64,000 nucleotides of DNA from Photobacterium sp. DA100 (GCF_029223585.1 NZ_CP119424.1:1364001-1428000); one strand, 5' to 3'. Counted from the stretch's first letter, positions 1-11,827 are shown. A program made the numbers and translations. Notes: a model not told the origin generated them from the sequence alone.

Positions 1-41
1 CAATTTGTTTAATAAAGATAACTAGAAAATGATCGCGATAG

Positions 42-923
42 CTAGAAGATTTGGGCCATTTCGCTATACAACCAGTCCATCACTCGACCTACGCCCTTAT
101 CCCTGCGCTTCACGACCCCCATCTCTACCATTAGTGGCTCAGGGATCTCTTCCGTTGATAGTTCTACAAGCTCGTCTACATACCACTCTTCTTGTGCAAC
201 ATGCTCTGGCACCAAGGCCCAGCCGATCCCACGTATAACCATTGAAGAAATGAGGTAGTAGCTATCAATATGCCAATAATTAGATGAAATGGGCGTCGCT
301 TTCCCCACTCCCATCCTGTCCCGAATAACCAGCTGCCGGTATTGAATCAAATCAGTCACTTTCGGTACCGGAATACCTGCCAAAGGGTGATCTCGCGATA
401 CAATCAACGCATGTTTGAACTGACCGATAGAAGTGAACTCCAAACTCTCAGGCAGGGTATCTTGATGAAACAACACCCCGAGGTCAGCTTTCTCCGTCGC
501 GACCCACTGAGCAATATCTTGTTGTGATCCATTGATAACCGTTAGCTTTAGAAACGGGTGTGTCACGGATATCGACGTAAACAAACTTTCAAAGGCAGTA
601 ATCGGCACTGCCTCATCAATTGCGATCGTAAATGTCGCCTCCTGCCCGGAGGATACTGTCATCGCCCGCGCGGACATCCGCTCGCATTGCGCCAGCACCG
701 CTCGGGCTTCAATATACATTTCTTCACCAGCAGCAGTCAGTACCGGTAAACGGGCACTTCGGTCAAACAATTCAAAACCCAAGTCCACTTCTAGGTTGTT
801 AATAGCGGTACTCACTCGAGATTGAGCTTTACCAAGATGCCTCGCTGCGGCTGAAAAAGAGCCCTGCTGCACCGCACACACAAAAGCTTCCAGCTGATCT
901 ATCGTCCAATTCACCTTGTTCAT
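42..923 (-). CDS. LysR-family transcriptional regulator
   Basis: A 293-residue LysR-type regulator. The N-terminal winged helix-turn-helix (about residues 5-65) contains the classic run GSFSAAARHLGKAQSRVS, followed by a linker helix and a substrate-binding effector domain (about 90-290). It is divergent from the MATE pump at 1041, with 117 bp between them holding a perfect inverted repeat of LysR type (954-972). The likely target is therefore its own gene and the pump. The effector is unknown. The ATG at 923 gives the usual short lead into the HTH. Family assignment is certain; the regulatory target is inference. Confidence 0.93.
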   Translation of the reverse strand: MNKVNWTIDQLEAFVCAVQQGSFSAAARHLGKAQSRVSTAINNLEVDLGFELFDRSARLPVLTAAGEEMYIEARAVLAQCERMSARAMTVSSGQEATFTIAIDEAVPITAFESLFTSISVTHPFLKLTVINGSQQDIAQWVATEKADLGVLFHQDTLPESLEFTSIGQFKHALIVSRDHPLAGIPVPKVTDLIQYRQLVIRDRMGVGKATPISSNYWHIDSYYLISSMVIRGIGWALVPEHVAQEEWYVDELVELSTEEIPEPLMVEMGVVKRRDKGVGRVMDWLYSEMAQIF

Positions 924-953
924 CTCACTCTATTAGCATATTACAACCTCATT

Positions 954-972
954 CTATCCGAAAAGCGGATAG
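954..972. promoter_or_regulatory. LysR-type operator (inverted repeat) between regulator and MATE pump
   Basis: Perfect 7-bp arms CTATCCG (954-960) and CGGATAG (966-972) around AAAAG. The repeat contains the T-N11-A pattern of LysR boxes (T957, A969) and lies between the divergent starts at 923 and 1041. Confidence 0.65.
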
Positions 973-1040
973 TTCCTAACTTCAATCAATCATAAAAAGG
1001 GGGATAATGTTCTCAAAGTCACAAAAGCCAAAGATCTCCT

Positions 1041-2432
1041 ATGCAAGAGAAATTTACACAAAGTCTCCCCCAGCAAGACACCACAATCGATAATAAAAGT
1101 ATCAGCAAAACCTTTTGGCGATATGCGATCCCCTCCGTTGCCGCCATGCTGGTTAACGGCCTCTATCAAGTCATTGATGGTATTTTCGTTGGCCACTTCA
1201 TAGGCTTTGAAGGATTAGCCGGGATCAATATGGCCTGGCCTATCATCGGGCTTATTGCGGGCCTTGGCCTGCTTGTCGGCATGGGGACTGGCAGCCTGAT
1301 TTCGATATACAAAGGTGAAGACAACCACACAAAAGCACAACAGGCGCTTGCTACTGGCCTTGGCTTAATCGCCATTGCGGGCCTGTTGGTGATGGCTGCA
1401 CTGGCGCTGATTGCGCCGTCGCTCTTAATCGCTCAAGGTGCAACTGGCGCACCGCTGGCAATGGGCCGGGCTTATATTGATGTCTTCACCTGGGGAGCCG
1501 TATTCACCATTGCGGCAGGTGCCTTGCCAATGCTCATTCGCAACGACGACAGCCCTAACTTTTCAACCGCCCTGATGATGGCTGGTGCCATTGTGAATAT
1601 TATCCTCGATTATATCTTCATTGCGCAGCTGGACATGGGGCTAAGAGGAGCAGCTATTGCGACTATCATTGCCCAAATATCAATTACTATCGTGGCAGTA
1701 GGCTACTTTTTCACTGGCTATTCCAAATTGAGGCTCAGCCTCGGCACCTTCAAGTTTAACGCAGGGATTGCTGCCAATGCAGTTAGCCTTGGAACATCAA
1801 GCTTATTCATGTACGTCTACTTTAGTTTCATTATCGCCGTGCATAATAAGTTATTTATGCACTACGGCAGTGCCGTGCATGTCGGGGCATTCGCCATTGT
1901 CGGCTACTTGATGACGATGTACTACCTACTTGCCGAAGGGATCGCCAGTGGTATGCAGCCCCCAGTGAGTTATTACTACGGTGCCGGACACGGCAGAAAG
2001 ATCCGAGCGACACTGCTCCTTGCGAGCAAAGTGGTAATGCTAACGGGTATCACTTCGGTGCTATTCCTGAATCTATTTCCGAACGCCCTAGTAAGCTTAT
2101 TTAGCAACGGGGATCCGGCTCTCGCAACCGAAACAGTCAATGGCCTACGCCTGCACCTGTTCGCAATGTTCCTCGATGGCTTGATCGCGCTGGCTTCTGT
2201 GTATTTTATGTCAGTTAACCAAGGGGCAAAGGCCCTCGGGATTTCGGCGGGCAACATGCTGGTACAACTGCCTTTCTTGTACCTATTGCCCCAGTGGCTA
2301 GGTGTAGATGGGGTATGGCTGTCGGTGCCGCTGTCTAACATCCTGCTGGCCGCTATTGTTATACCGCTGGTTTGGAAAGATATTCAGAACAAGCAACATA
2401 GTGATATTACAGTAGGCGCTGTCACTGCCTAA
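1041..2432 (+). CDS. MATE-family multidrug/Na+ efflux transporter
   Basis: A 463-residue inner-membrane protein with about 12 hydrophobic segments in two homologous halves, as in MATE drug/cation antiporters. The N-terminal half carries QVIDGIFVGHFIG, matching the conserved first-helix region of the MepA/DinF-like side of the family. Length is normal. There is no good Shine-Dalgarno before the ATG, and no better in-frame start was found. It is divergent from the LysR gene at 923, with a shared operator between them. A strong terminator follows at 2457. The substrate cannot be read from sequence. Confidence 0.9.
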   Translation: MQEKFTQSLPQQDTTIDNKSISKTFWRYAIPSVAAMLVNGLYQVIDGIFVGHFIGFEGLAGINMAWPIIGLIAGLGLLVGMGTGSLISIYKGEDNHTKAQQALATGLGLIAIAGLLVMAALALIAPSLLIAQGATGAPLAMGRAYIDVFTWGAVFTIAAGALPMLIRNDDSPNFSTALMMAGAIVNIILDYIFIAQLDMGLRGAAIATIIAQISITIVAVGYFFTGYSKLRLSLGTFKFNAGIAANAVSLGTSSLFMYVYFSFIIAVHNKLFMHYGSAVHVGAFAIVGYLMTMYYLLAEGIASGMQPPVSYYYGAGHGRKIRATLLLASKVVMLTGITSVLFLNLFPNALVSLFSNGDPALATETVNGLRLHLFAMFLDGLIALASVYFMSVNQGAKALGISAGNMLVQLPFLYLLPQWLGVDGVWLSVPLSNILLAAIVIPLVWKDIQNKQHSDITVGAVTA

Positions 2433-2456
2433 TCACAGTCGCTACGATGGCCAATA

Positions 2457-2486
2457 AAAAAGTACACGCCATTGCGTGTACTTTTT
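2457..2486. terminator. Bidirectional terminator between MATE gene and par-like operon
   Basis: A 13-bp perfect stem (2457-2469 with 2474-2486) around the loop CATT. An A-run on the left and T-run on the right let it serve both converging genes. Confidence 0.9.
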
Positions 2487-2506
2487 CTATTCAACAACAG
2501 GCAACC

Positions 2507-3265
2507 CTAAAAGATCCCTTTCTTCTTGATCTTCTGCACATGGGCAAGACGCTCGTTCAAATCTACAACAGGGGTTTCACCTTGTTCTTGGTTTGATAAG
2601 CCCGCCTGCGAACTTATGCCGCCCTTAGATAACTTGCCGATGAGTTCAGACTGCGACGCCAGCATCTGCTTAAGCTCAGCAATTTCTTGCGATTGTCGTT
2701 CGACCAGCTTAACCAATCTCGCGTTTTGTGCATGATGGCCTTCTACCGCATCAGAAACAGCAGCAGTCACCGCTTCAACCGTATTCGCCGCACTTCCCTT
2801 TTCACCCTCTGCTGCCAACGTTGATGACATGACCGCTGATAGGTGCTCGCGCGTACGCTCAGCCTCAGTGGTGACCTGCTCGAAAATCGACGCCTTTAAA
2901 GCCTCAAACAGCTCTTCCTGGGTTTGCTGGTTGCACACTTGCTCAGTGTTCGTCGCTAGATACCCAAGTCCCTGGAGGGTCTTTTCCAGCGTAAATTCAG
3001 ATACCTGGGCTTCAGTGAGCTGCATGCTCAGTTGCTGAGATAAGTCAGGACTCAGCAAGTGCATGAACAGGCCACTCAAATAGACCTGCTTTTGGACATT
3101 CCGCGCATTGAGTAATGCCAGGCTGTGCTCATTGCCGGATTCTGATTTCAGCCTGGCAAAATCGTCAGCCCATTGGTGCAGTACCTTACTGGCATAAAGA
3201 TCTGCCGGGTTATTAACCGGGTCGAGATAAATGGAATAATTGATCCGTTTTAGACGATCAGCCAT
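2507..3265 (-). CDS. ParM-operon partner protein (ParR-like candidate)
   Basis: A 252-residue soluble protein translated from an ATG that overlaps the end of the upstream parM-like gene by 8 bp. An AAGAGG Shine-Dalgarno stands six bases before the ATG. The N-terminus (RLKRINYSIYLDP) resembles the ribbon strand of ribbon-helix-helix adaptors such as ParR/StbB. Residues about 165-215 look like a coiled coil with a QSQEIAELKQMLASQSELI heptad-like run. The last residues (KIKKKGIF) form a basic tail, and in ParR the C-terminal peptide is what binds the filament. I do not recognise a named family, so the adaptor role rests on its position beside parM and on these features. It may be a ParM-associated chromosomal protein with another job. 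Confidence 0.6.
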   Translation of the reverse strand: MADRLKRINYSIYLDPVNNPADLYASKVLHQWADDFARLKSESGNEHSLALLNARNVQKQVYLSGLFMHLLSPDLSQQLSMQLTEAQVSEFTLEKTLQGLGYLATNTEQVCNQQTQEELFEALKASIFEQVTTEAERTREHLSAVMSSTLAAEGEKGSAANTVEAVTAAVSDAVEGHHAQNARLVKLVERQSQEIAELKQMLASQSELIGKLSKGGISSQAGLSNQEQGETPVVDLNERLAHVQKIKKKGIF

Positions 3266-4289
3266 TTACAACCTCTTGTTCTGGCATATTAACCGCCTCG
3301 CCATCGGCATGATACAGACACAATTCACGCGCCAAGGCTTCTTGCGGCTCGTCCACCAGCACTACGCGCTCGCCCAGTGTTTCGTAGGCTTTTTTCACTG
3401 CCGGGAAAATTAAGCTCGCACCGCCACCGACCAAGTAGACACGGTTCGGGTTCTTGGCAAACTTCTTCGCTTCGTACGCAACCTGCTTGCCAAGCTCGTC
3501 GATTTTGGTTTCGATTTTTTCAAGGATAACTGGGATCTGGGTTTCATCATTCACGACTTCCCGCACAAAATCCAGGTTATCGCGCTGCTTGATAAGCTCA
3601 TTCGCCACCAGGTAGCTTGAATCACTATCAGCAACTGCCAAGGACTTACGAGCAACATCGGTCACCATGGATACGCCAATTTCGTTATTTCCGTAAATGG
3701 CAGAGACATCATCAAATTCGCCGACAATCACCCCCATATCCAGCGTAGTCCCGCCAATATCAATGACCAGTGAGCGATTGAATTGGCTAACAGACTGCAT
3801 CGTCAAAGTCGAGAGCACAGCAGGTAAACTCTCGGGCATTACTTCGACATCAATGATATCGAACAACTCACCTTTGTTGAGTTCAATTTGACGCATCAAA
3901 TTATCGCGCTTGCGGGCAATTTTCGCTTCGTTTTTTTGGCAATCTTCGGCGTTGTAATATTCGGTAATAGGTAGTGTCACCACCAACTTAACCGGACCCG
4001 GTTCAATACCTGTCTGCAGCAGCGCATGGTGAACGGAAAGTAGATTCAGATCATCATACTGGTAATCAACATGCGTTGTTTCCAGGGCTTTGTCTGAAGT
4101 CATGTCGTAGGTATATTTGGTTGAGCCAATCGTATAATTAAAGATCTTCTTGTCTTTTCTCAGTGCGGCACTTTTCCAGTTTTTACGGAACGAGTTAGGA
4201 GAGATAACGGTATGTAGTTCACCTTGTTCAATCCAACTTACTTTAACGTTGGTTGAACCGTCATCAACCGCAAATTTACGTGGCGTCAT
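3258..4289 (-). CDS. ParM/StbA-family actin-like ATPase
   Basis: A 343-residue bacterial actin homologue. The ATPase motifs are in order: phosphate-1 loop FAVDDGSTNVKVSW near the N-terminus, phosphate-2 loop LVIDIGGTTLDMG near residue 170, and adenosine motif VYLVGGGASLI near 290. This is the ParM/StbA plasmid-segregation family, which polymerises to push DNA copies apart. It is first in a two-gene operon with the partner at 2507. No replication or mobilisation genes are nearby, so it is a chromosomal or integrated copy and its cargo is unclear. I found no obvious iteron centromere upstream by eye. Confidence 0.88.
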   Translation of the reverse strand: MTPRKFAVDDGSTNVKVSWIEQGELHTVISPNSFRKNWKSAALRKDKKIFNYTIGSTKYTYDMTSDKALETTHVDYQYDDLNLLSVHHALLQTGIEPGPVKLVVTLPITEYYNAEDCQKNEAKIARKRDNLMRQIELNKGELFDIIDVEVMPESLPAVLSTLTMQSVSQFNRSLVIDIGGTTLDMGVIVGEFDDVSAIYGNNEIGVSMVTDVARKSLAVADSDSSYLVANELIKQRDNLDFVREVVNDETQIPVILEKIETKIDELGKQVAYEAKKFAKNPNRVYLVGGGASLIFPAVKKAYETLGERVVLVDEPQEALARELCLYHADGEAVNMPEQEVVNG

Positions 4290-4977
4290 TGTTTTCCTAC
4301 TTTTTCTCGGTGAGAGTGATTTGTCTGCGCGAAAGTAAATAAACCACCGGCCAATGGCAAACCTAACGCAATGGTTTTGAAGCAGTTCAGCAAAACAAAA
4401 AAAATCCGACCTTTTTGTTTAATATCCTTCAGATTTGGTCGATCCGCCCGCATTGCAAGCCAATAAATGCCACCGACTTGGATCGGCTGATACACTCAAG
4501 CAGTAAACTTAATTTACCACTTTAACTTTCTTTCTATCCAGCACTCTAGTTTGGCTCATCAATAACAGCAAACAAAAAAACCAATATATACATACTCTTA
4601 AAGTTAAATCAGCCAACCATTCACACATTATTGGTGTGGGAGTAATGAAAGGCTAATGAAATAAGTATCCAGAAACACTAAATATTTCTCATTAACTCGC
4701 CCTACCACTCACAATCAATAGAAATTCAACTGACGAATAGAAAATCACCGCCCATAAACCTGACAAATAATAAAAATAGTAGACAAAAAAGCGCTGAACA
4801 TATACCAGCCGCACGCATTACCAGCCATAAACTGGTCGCACCAATTTGCTAGATAAAGATCACTTATTCATTTCAATTCAAAGAGTTAATTAAAACCCCA
4901 CTTCAATCAACTTCATGAAGCAATATCACATAGTGACAATTTTTCGCTCCATTCAGGCATTAGCAAAAGATTTTTCT
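4290..4977. other. Long AT-rich intergenic region upstream of parM-like and chitinase genes
   Basis: About 690 bp without a convincing gene; the short open frames here have no Shine-Dalgarno or family character. It must hold the parM-like promoter and perhaps a partition site. A T8 run after GGTCGGA on the minus strand (about 4392-4407) may be a weak attenuator. No clear direct-repeat array is visible. Confidence 0.5.
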
Positions 4978-5007
4978 TTGACCAAAATAAGCGCCTTTGC
5001 TACTAAT
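4978..5007 (+). promoter_or_regulatory. Candidate sigma-70 promoter of the chitinase leader
   Basis: A -35 element TTGACC (4978-4983) is followed 17-18 bp later by a weak -10 within TACTAAT (5001-5007). Transcription would start near 5013, exactly at the first base of the riboswitch P1 stem. That placement is the main support. Confidence 0.5.
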
Positions 5008-5012
5008 TTAAT

Positions 5013-5106
5013 GGTACTTGTGACAACGGCAAACTAAATGAAAGTTTAGGACGCAAAGCTTCCGGTCTAACGAGTTTCTCAATGATAGCGGGGCTACCTC
5101 AAGTGG
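5013..5106 (+). ncRNA. Cyclic di-GMP-I (GEMM) riboswitch
   Basis: This matches the GEMM-I consensus: GGCAAAC at the 5' side, a helix capped by a GAAA tetraloop (stem 5034-5039/5044-5049), the joining segment GGACGCAAAGC (5049-5059), CCGG followed by CTAA, then TAGCGGGGCTACC (5086-5098). P1 can form between 5015-5020 and 5100-5105. This is the c-di-GMP sensor class of V. cholerae Vc1/Vc2, and Vc1 precedes the chitin-binding gene gbpA. Here it heads the leader of a chitinase. Confidence 0.92.
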
Positions 5107-5121
5107 AGTTTCTCCATTTAC
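5104..5121 (+). promoter_or_regulatory. Riboswitch expression platform with anti-Shine-Dalgarno
   Basis: Bases 5112-5121 (CTCCATTTAC) are perfectly complementary over ten bases to 5240-5249 (GTAAATGGAG), which is the Shine-Dalgarno region of the chitinase. The same bases can instead fold locally, 5104-5108 (TGGAG) with 5112-5116 (CTCCA). The local hairpin competes with the riboswitch P1 for 5104-5105. This is a plausible three-way switch controlling translation initiation. Confidence 0.6.
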
Positions 5122-5239
5122 GTTGTGCTCGTATTTATTAAAACAAATGAAGCGTGATTGTAATGGGTTAATTCTATTTTTCTTAATTTATAAATAGAAA
5201 ATCAATTTATCTCGCTCCCTGAACCATTATTCGTTTTAG

Positions 5240-7855
<2,616 letters not shown>

Positions 7856-7879
7856 CAGGTAAATGGCCACCGAAATAAA

Positions 7880-7908
7880 AAAACAGCGGCTCACTGAGCC
7901 GCTGTTTT
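7880..7908. terminator. Bidirectional terminator between chitinase and Ig-repeat lipoprotein
   Basis: Stem AAAACAGCGGCTC (7880-7892) with GAGCCGCTGTTTT (7896-7908) and a 3-nt loop, flanked by A/T runs. It lies between convergent genes. Confidence 0.9.
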
Positions 7909-7929
7909 CAATCTAGCGCTTGTTATAAA

Positions 7930-10900
7930 TTAATCGCGTGATAATTTCACTTCAAAACGATCCCACTCGACTAACTGCTTCTCTACATAACCCGCGCCTG
8001 ATGGCTTTTCTGCGGTTCGATAGATCACGAAAGGCTGCACCGCATTCCAGTCACCATCGTAAAAGTCATATCTATCAATCAGTGATTTATCGACAACAGT
8101 GTAAGTCACAATACGGTTTGTCGGGCCAGTTTGACAATAGTTTCCTTTGTAAAAAGGCTGAGCTTGTTTTTGCGCCATCAAATTTGGCAAATTCATAACA
8201 TTCACTGTCGTCGCACACCCTTCATAGCGTTGCACATATAACCTTACCGACTCTTGATATTGATGACCGGTCTCTCCAATCGGCTCGGCCGATTGCACAT
8301 CCACAGACAAGGCGACTCCCAACCCCAGCTTCTGTACTTCCTCGATAGTCGGCTGCATTACCGTCGCACCCGCAAAATCAAGCTCTGTAGCCTGGTATGG
8401 CGAACTGTAGGCATCTATCGTACTCCCTACAACAGTAAATACCCCTGAAATAGTCAGATCACGGGTAGCGCTCCCTTTTGCCGGAGGCACAACGGAAAGG
8501 TAACTGGCCGACATAGGTGCCAGTGCTTTGTAGAGTTCACTTTCCTGCTCGCTAACTTGCAAAGCGAAAAATTTTGACGGCGTATAGTCCAATAACGCGA
8601 GCTCTCCCGAATTAGGATCGACCCTCAAATACTGTCCAACCCAACCACTCGACAGGCTTTGCAGGCTATAGCTTCTTGTTCCATATTCTTTTGGAAGATC
8701 AAGTGTCACTTTCTTCAGTGGCTCATATTCGAGCTTATCGTGACGAACCACGAACCCTGGGTGCGCCGCCTTATCGATAAACGCGCCGGCATAGTCAGAA
8801 GCAGATAAATAGTTTCGTGTTTCGGCAGCTTCAAAAAGCACGTGAAAAGACCCGGTTGAGCGCATCTTCACAGTACCATCAGAGGCTACGGTAACCGGAG
8901 AGGTATCAGCTTGGTACACCTTGAAAGCAATATCTCCTTTGAGGTTTTCGATTAGCGGTGAAATAACTCCATCAGACGTATAAACTGCATCACTGTAGTC
9001 AACGGTGACAGGGTTCGGTGCTTTTTCGATGGTCACTGCGAAAGAGGCCGTCGCCGGACTGTATTTATCATCACCTGCGTCAGTGACTTGTACCACTGCA
9101 TGGCCTGCATTGTGGATAGTGATTGTTCCTGTTTTGGTATCAACCGCAATCACCCCTTGCTCGCTTTTATCCTCCAGCAACTTAAAGCTCAAGTTGCCAG
9201 TTCCCCCGCCAATAGCGGGTGGGCGGATGGTAGGGTTTCCTTCAGAGAAGGTACGCACCAAATCGCCGTCGACAATTAAGCGAGAATCAGCAGCGTTCAC
9301 CACTACACTCATGCGTTTAGGCTCTGAGGCCAAAAAGTTATCACTCTCCTCACGCTCTACCGTGAAATTGGCAATACCGCTGCGTTTTAATCTGAAACAC
9401 GCATTGGCAGCGTCATACTCAGCAATATTGCTATCACTGCTGGAGACTGGCAACACGCGCAGTATACCCACATCGCCCTCAAAGACGACAGCCTCACAAT
9501 AGTCGGGGAAATAGGTCGTAGTCACATTACTGACTGTAAACTCAGGGTATGGCGCCTTGAGCACATTCACGGTCAGCGGTACCGGTGCCGATGGCAAGTA
9601 ATTGTCGCCACCATCATCAATCGCCGTCAGCTTCGCTGAGCCAGCGCGCAGTACCGTCAAACGACCACCATCGAGCGATACAACATCCGACTGCCCGCTT
9701 AGCGTCAACTGGCCTAATTGCCCTTCCATTCTCGGCGATTCACTCATCCCTTCGGTATAGGTATAAGTCAGTTCACCGGCTTCCATCCCCGGGTGCACCG
9801 CCGGATTAACCGTAACGGTGAACGGATGCTCGTCAGCGGCAAAATTGGTATTGAGATCATCTATAGCGCTCACCTCAGCTTGACCCACCCGCAAAAAACG
9901 AAGTAGCCCGGTTTGTGCGTCTACCTCAATCACATCGTTACCGCTTACCACTTCGTAGCGCACTGGCGCGACATGGTTATTGACGGCCGGTGAAAACAAC
10001 GTGGTAGCATCAAACATAACAACGGCATCGGATACCTCTAGCTCTGCGCGCTTACCGAGTTTGATCAAGACAGTAAAAAAGGCTTCTTGTTTGGCATAAC
10101 CAAACTCACTGCCCAAGTGTTGAGTCACTTTGACTTTGGCCTCTCCTACTCTAAGAGCTGTCATCAAGCCTGAGTCTTCCGAGAGGGTAATTACTGGTTC
10201 GGCCTCTTCCTCTACCAACTGATACTTCAATCGCCCCCCTTCAGAGCCACTGATTTTCAATGGGCTTAGTGTTAAACCCGATTGAAAAGCACGCTCTTGG
10301 GATGAAAATTCGAGTTTATCGGGATCTAAGGCCGCAATAGTAATTTTGGCTGACTGGGTAGCTTCGCGGTAATTTCGATCACCACAATCAGTCAAGATCA
10401 CCTCAACCTCGCCAGGTACTCCTTTCGCAGCAATAATTCCCGTTTCGGGATCAAAGTCCACTAACCCTTCCGGTTGGAACTCGACGGTTACCTCCCCCCT
10501 CTGGCCAAGGACAGGCAATATAATATCCTCGCCAGCAATGGTCGGGATGGTAATGTCCGCAAGCTCTAGCGCCTCATTTTCAGCTTGCTCAACCACAACA
10601 TTAAACGTCGTGCTTGACGTCTTGTATTCCTTGCTACTATCAACGACTGTGACTTGAGTTTCTCCTGCAGCAAGTATTGTAATCTCTCCGGAAAGCGGGT
10701 CTATCCGGATCACATCACTCGGTTCACCTGCAGAAATTTTGTACACTGCACTTCCGACTTGGTGGTCTACTTGAGAATGGGCAATACCTTGCTCAGAAAA
10801 GGTTAAAGAAAGGTCTTGAGCAGATAGTGCTGCACGGTCTTGTTTTTCTGCAGGCTTTGTTAGTTCATTGGATTCGCTGGACCCACCGCCTCCGCCACCA

Positions 10901-10956
10901 CATCCAAATAAAAGTAAGCTTAATATAACCGCTGATATTTTTAATTTCATTTTCAT
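7930..10956 (-). CDS. Large lipoprotein of Ig-like/cadherin-like repeats
   Basis: About 1008 residues from the ATG at 10956; a longer frame from 11004 adds 16 residues that do not look like a signal. The start MKMKLKISAVILSLLLFGC gives a lipoprotein signal with Cys19, followed by a Gly/Ser-rich stretch. The rest is about nine repeats of roughly 85-100 residues. Each ends in a variant of 'D-x-x-[ST]-G-x-[IL]-x-x-x-x-x-G-x-[AV]-x-V-x-V', for example IDPLSGEITILAAGETQVTV and VDAQTGLLRFLRVGQAEVSA. These are typical of BIG2/cadherin-like surface proteins. A surface or periplasmic adhesive role is inferred; no catalytic domain is seen. It converges on the chitinase gene. Confidence 0.82.
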   Translation of the reverse strand: MKMKLKISAVILSLLLFGCGGGGGGSSESNELTKPAEKQDRAALSAQDLSLTFSEQGIAHSQVDHQVGSAVYKISAGEPSDVIRIDPLSGEITILAAGETQVTVVDSSKEYKTSSTTFNVVVEQAENEALELADITIPTIAGEDIILPVLGQRGEVTVEFQPEGLVDFDPETGIIAAKGVPGEVEVILTDCGDRNYREATQSAKITIAALDPDKLEFSSQERAFQSGLTLSPLKISGSEGGRLKYQLVEEEAEPVITLSEDSGLMTALRVGEAKVKVTQHLGSEFGYAKQEAFFTVLIKLGKRAELEVSDAVVMFDATTLFSPAVNNHVAPVRYEVVSGNDVIEVDAQTGLLRFLRVGQAEVSAIDDLNTNFAADEHPFTVTVNPAVHPGMEAGELTYTYTEGMSESPRMEGQLGQLTLSGQSDVVSLDGGRLTVLRAGSAKLTAIDDGGDNYLPSAPVPLTVNVLKAPYPEFTVSNVTTTYFPDYCEAVVFEGDVGILRVLPVSSSDSNIAEYDAANACFRLKRSGIANFTVEREESDNFLASEPKRMSVVVNAADSRLIVDGDLVRTFSEGNPTIRPPAIGGGTGNLSFKLLEDKSEQGVIAVDTKTGTITIHNAGHAVVQVTDAGDDKYSPATASFAVTIEKAPNPVTVDYSDAVYTSDGVISPLIENLKGDIAFKVYQADTSPVTVASDGTVKMRSTGSFHVLFEAAETRNYLSASDYAGAFIDKAAHPGFVVRHDKLEYEPLKKVTLDLPKEYGTRSYSLQSLSSGWVGQYLRVDPNSGELALLDYTPSKFFALQVSEQESELYKALAPMSASYLSVVPPAKGSATRDLTISGVFTVVGSTIDAYSSPYQATELDFAGATVMQPTIEEVQKLGLGVALSVDVQSAEPIGETGHQYQESVRLYVQRYEGCATTVNVMNLPNLMAQKQAQPFYKGNYCQTGPTNRIVTYTVVDKSLIDRYDFYDGDWNAVQPFVIYRTAEKPSGAGYVEKQLVEWDRFEVKLSRD

Positions 10957-11299
10957 GCATGCTGCCCGTAAAAAAGCATGGTTTACTACATCTGTAGCAA
11001 ACAACCATTGAACACCGTTTTATTTGGCTTGGGATTATAAATTCAGCATCTGTTAAGATTCAAGAATAAATATGAATAGATATGTATGGATAAAAAGCTA
11101 TGTTTAAATAAAAAATGCCATGAAAAACTTTAACTCACTAAAAACAACAAGTTAAAGACAATAATAAATTGCATTTAAAATCCATTAAATTATTACACCA
11201 AACATAACTTTCAAATTTGAAATACATGAGGGTCGAAGAAGGCTGCATTGCCCTCGTGATTATTGAACTCACAAAGGCAATGTTCGAATAAGGCTTAGC

Positions 11300-11827
11300 T
11301 TACTGCTGCAGTAACTGAACCGTCGTCACGATCTTGTCATTTAAGTGCGGATGAAGAATTCCCCCATTTTCAGGGTCGAAGTTCTCATGAAAACTTGGCA
11401 CTGACAAAGAAGCTTTCACTTCAGCACCAAAAAATGGCATCGAAGCCTCAGCGGCAGCCAATACATTCTTAGCCCCACCGGGGCCCGGAGAGGTTGACAG
11501 CAATACCATAGGTTTGTCCTGGTACACTTTCGGCTCTATACGCGAAACCCAATCGAACAGGTTTTTGTAGGCAGCGGTATAAGAGCCGTTATGCTCAGCA
11601 AATGAAATTAATAGCGCATCCGCAGATTGAATTTTCTTCAAAAAGGCATGGGCCAACGCCGGTTGCCCTAGTTCCAGTTCCTTATCATGGCTATACAACG
11701 GCAGCTCGTAATCATTCAAATCCAATATTTCGACATTGTAGCCTTGTATTTGTGAGGCAGCGTAAGTAACCAGTTGTTTATTGATAGATGTCTTGCTATT
11801 GCTGGCCGCAAAGGCGATTACTTTCAT
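11300..11827 (-). CDS. NAD(P)H-dependent FMN reductase-like flavoprotein
   Basis: A 175-residue flavodoxin-like protein of the NADPH-dependent FMN reductase family. The N-terminus MKVIAFAASNSKTSIN is the FMN phosphate loop. EHNGSYTAAYKNLFDW (about residues 90-105) and STSPGPGGA (about 120-128) are the other flavin-binding segments. I chose the ATG at 11827 rather than the upstream frame start at 11866 because AAGGAAG stands just before it and the protein begins directly at beta-strand 1. Relatives reduce quinones, azo dyes or chromate; the substrate is unknown. It appears to be a single gene. Confidence 0.88.
   Translation of the reverse strand: MKVIAFAASNSKTSINKQLVTYAASQIQGYNVEILDLNDYELPLYSHDKELELGQPALAHAFLKKIQSADALLISFAEHNGSYTAAYKNLFDWVSRIEPKVYQDKPMVLLSTSPGPGGAKNVLAAAEASMPFFGAEVKASLSVPSFHENFDPENGGILHPHLNDKIVTTVQLLQQ

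Noticed and set aside
4286..4495. Short minus-strand frame upstream of the parM-like gene
   Set aside because: No Shine-Dalgarno or domain; runs through the probable promoter and an A/T-rich tract.
4290..4977. Iteron-type partition centromere (parC) upstream of parM
   Set aside because: I looked for tandem direct repeats and found only scattered short matches (GATC, CCGAC), not a regular array.
11246..11282. CATTGCC...GGCAATG inverted repeat after the FMN reductase gene
   Set aside because: Seven base pairs around a 23-nt loop with no T-tract; not a convincing terminator.
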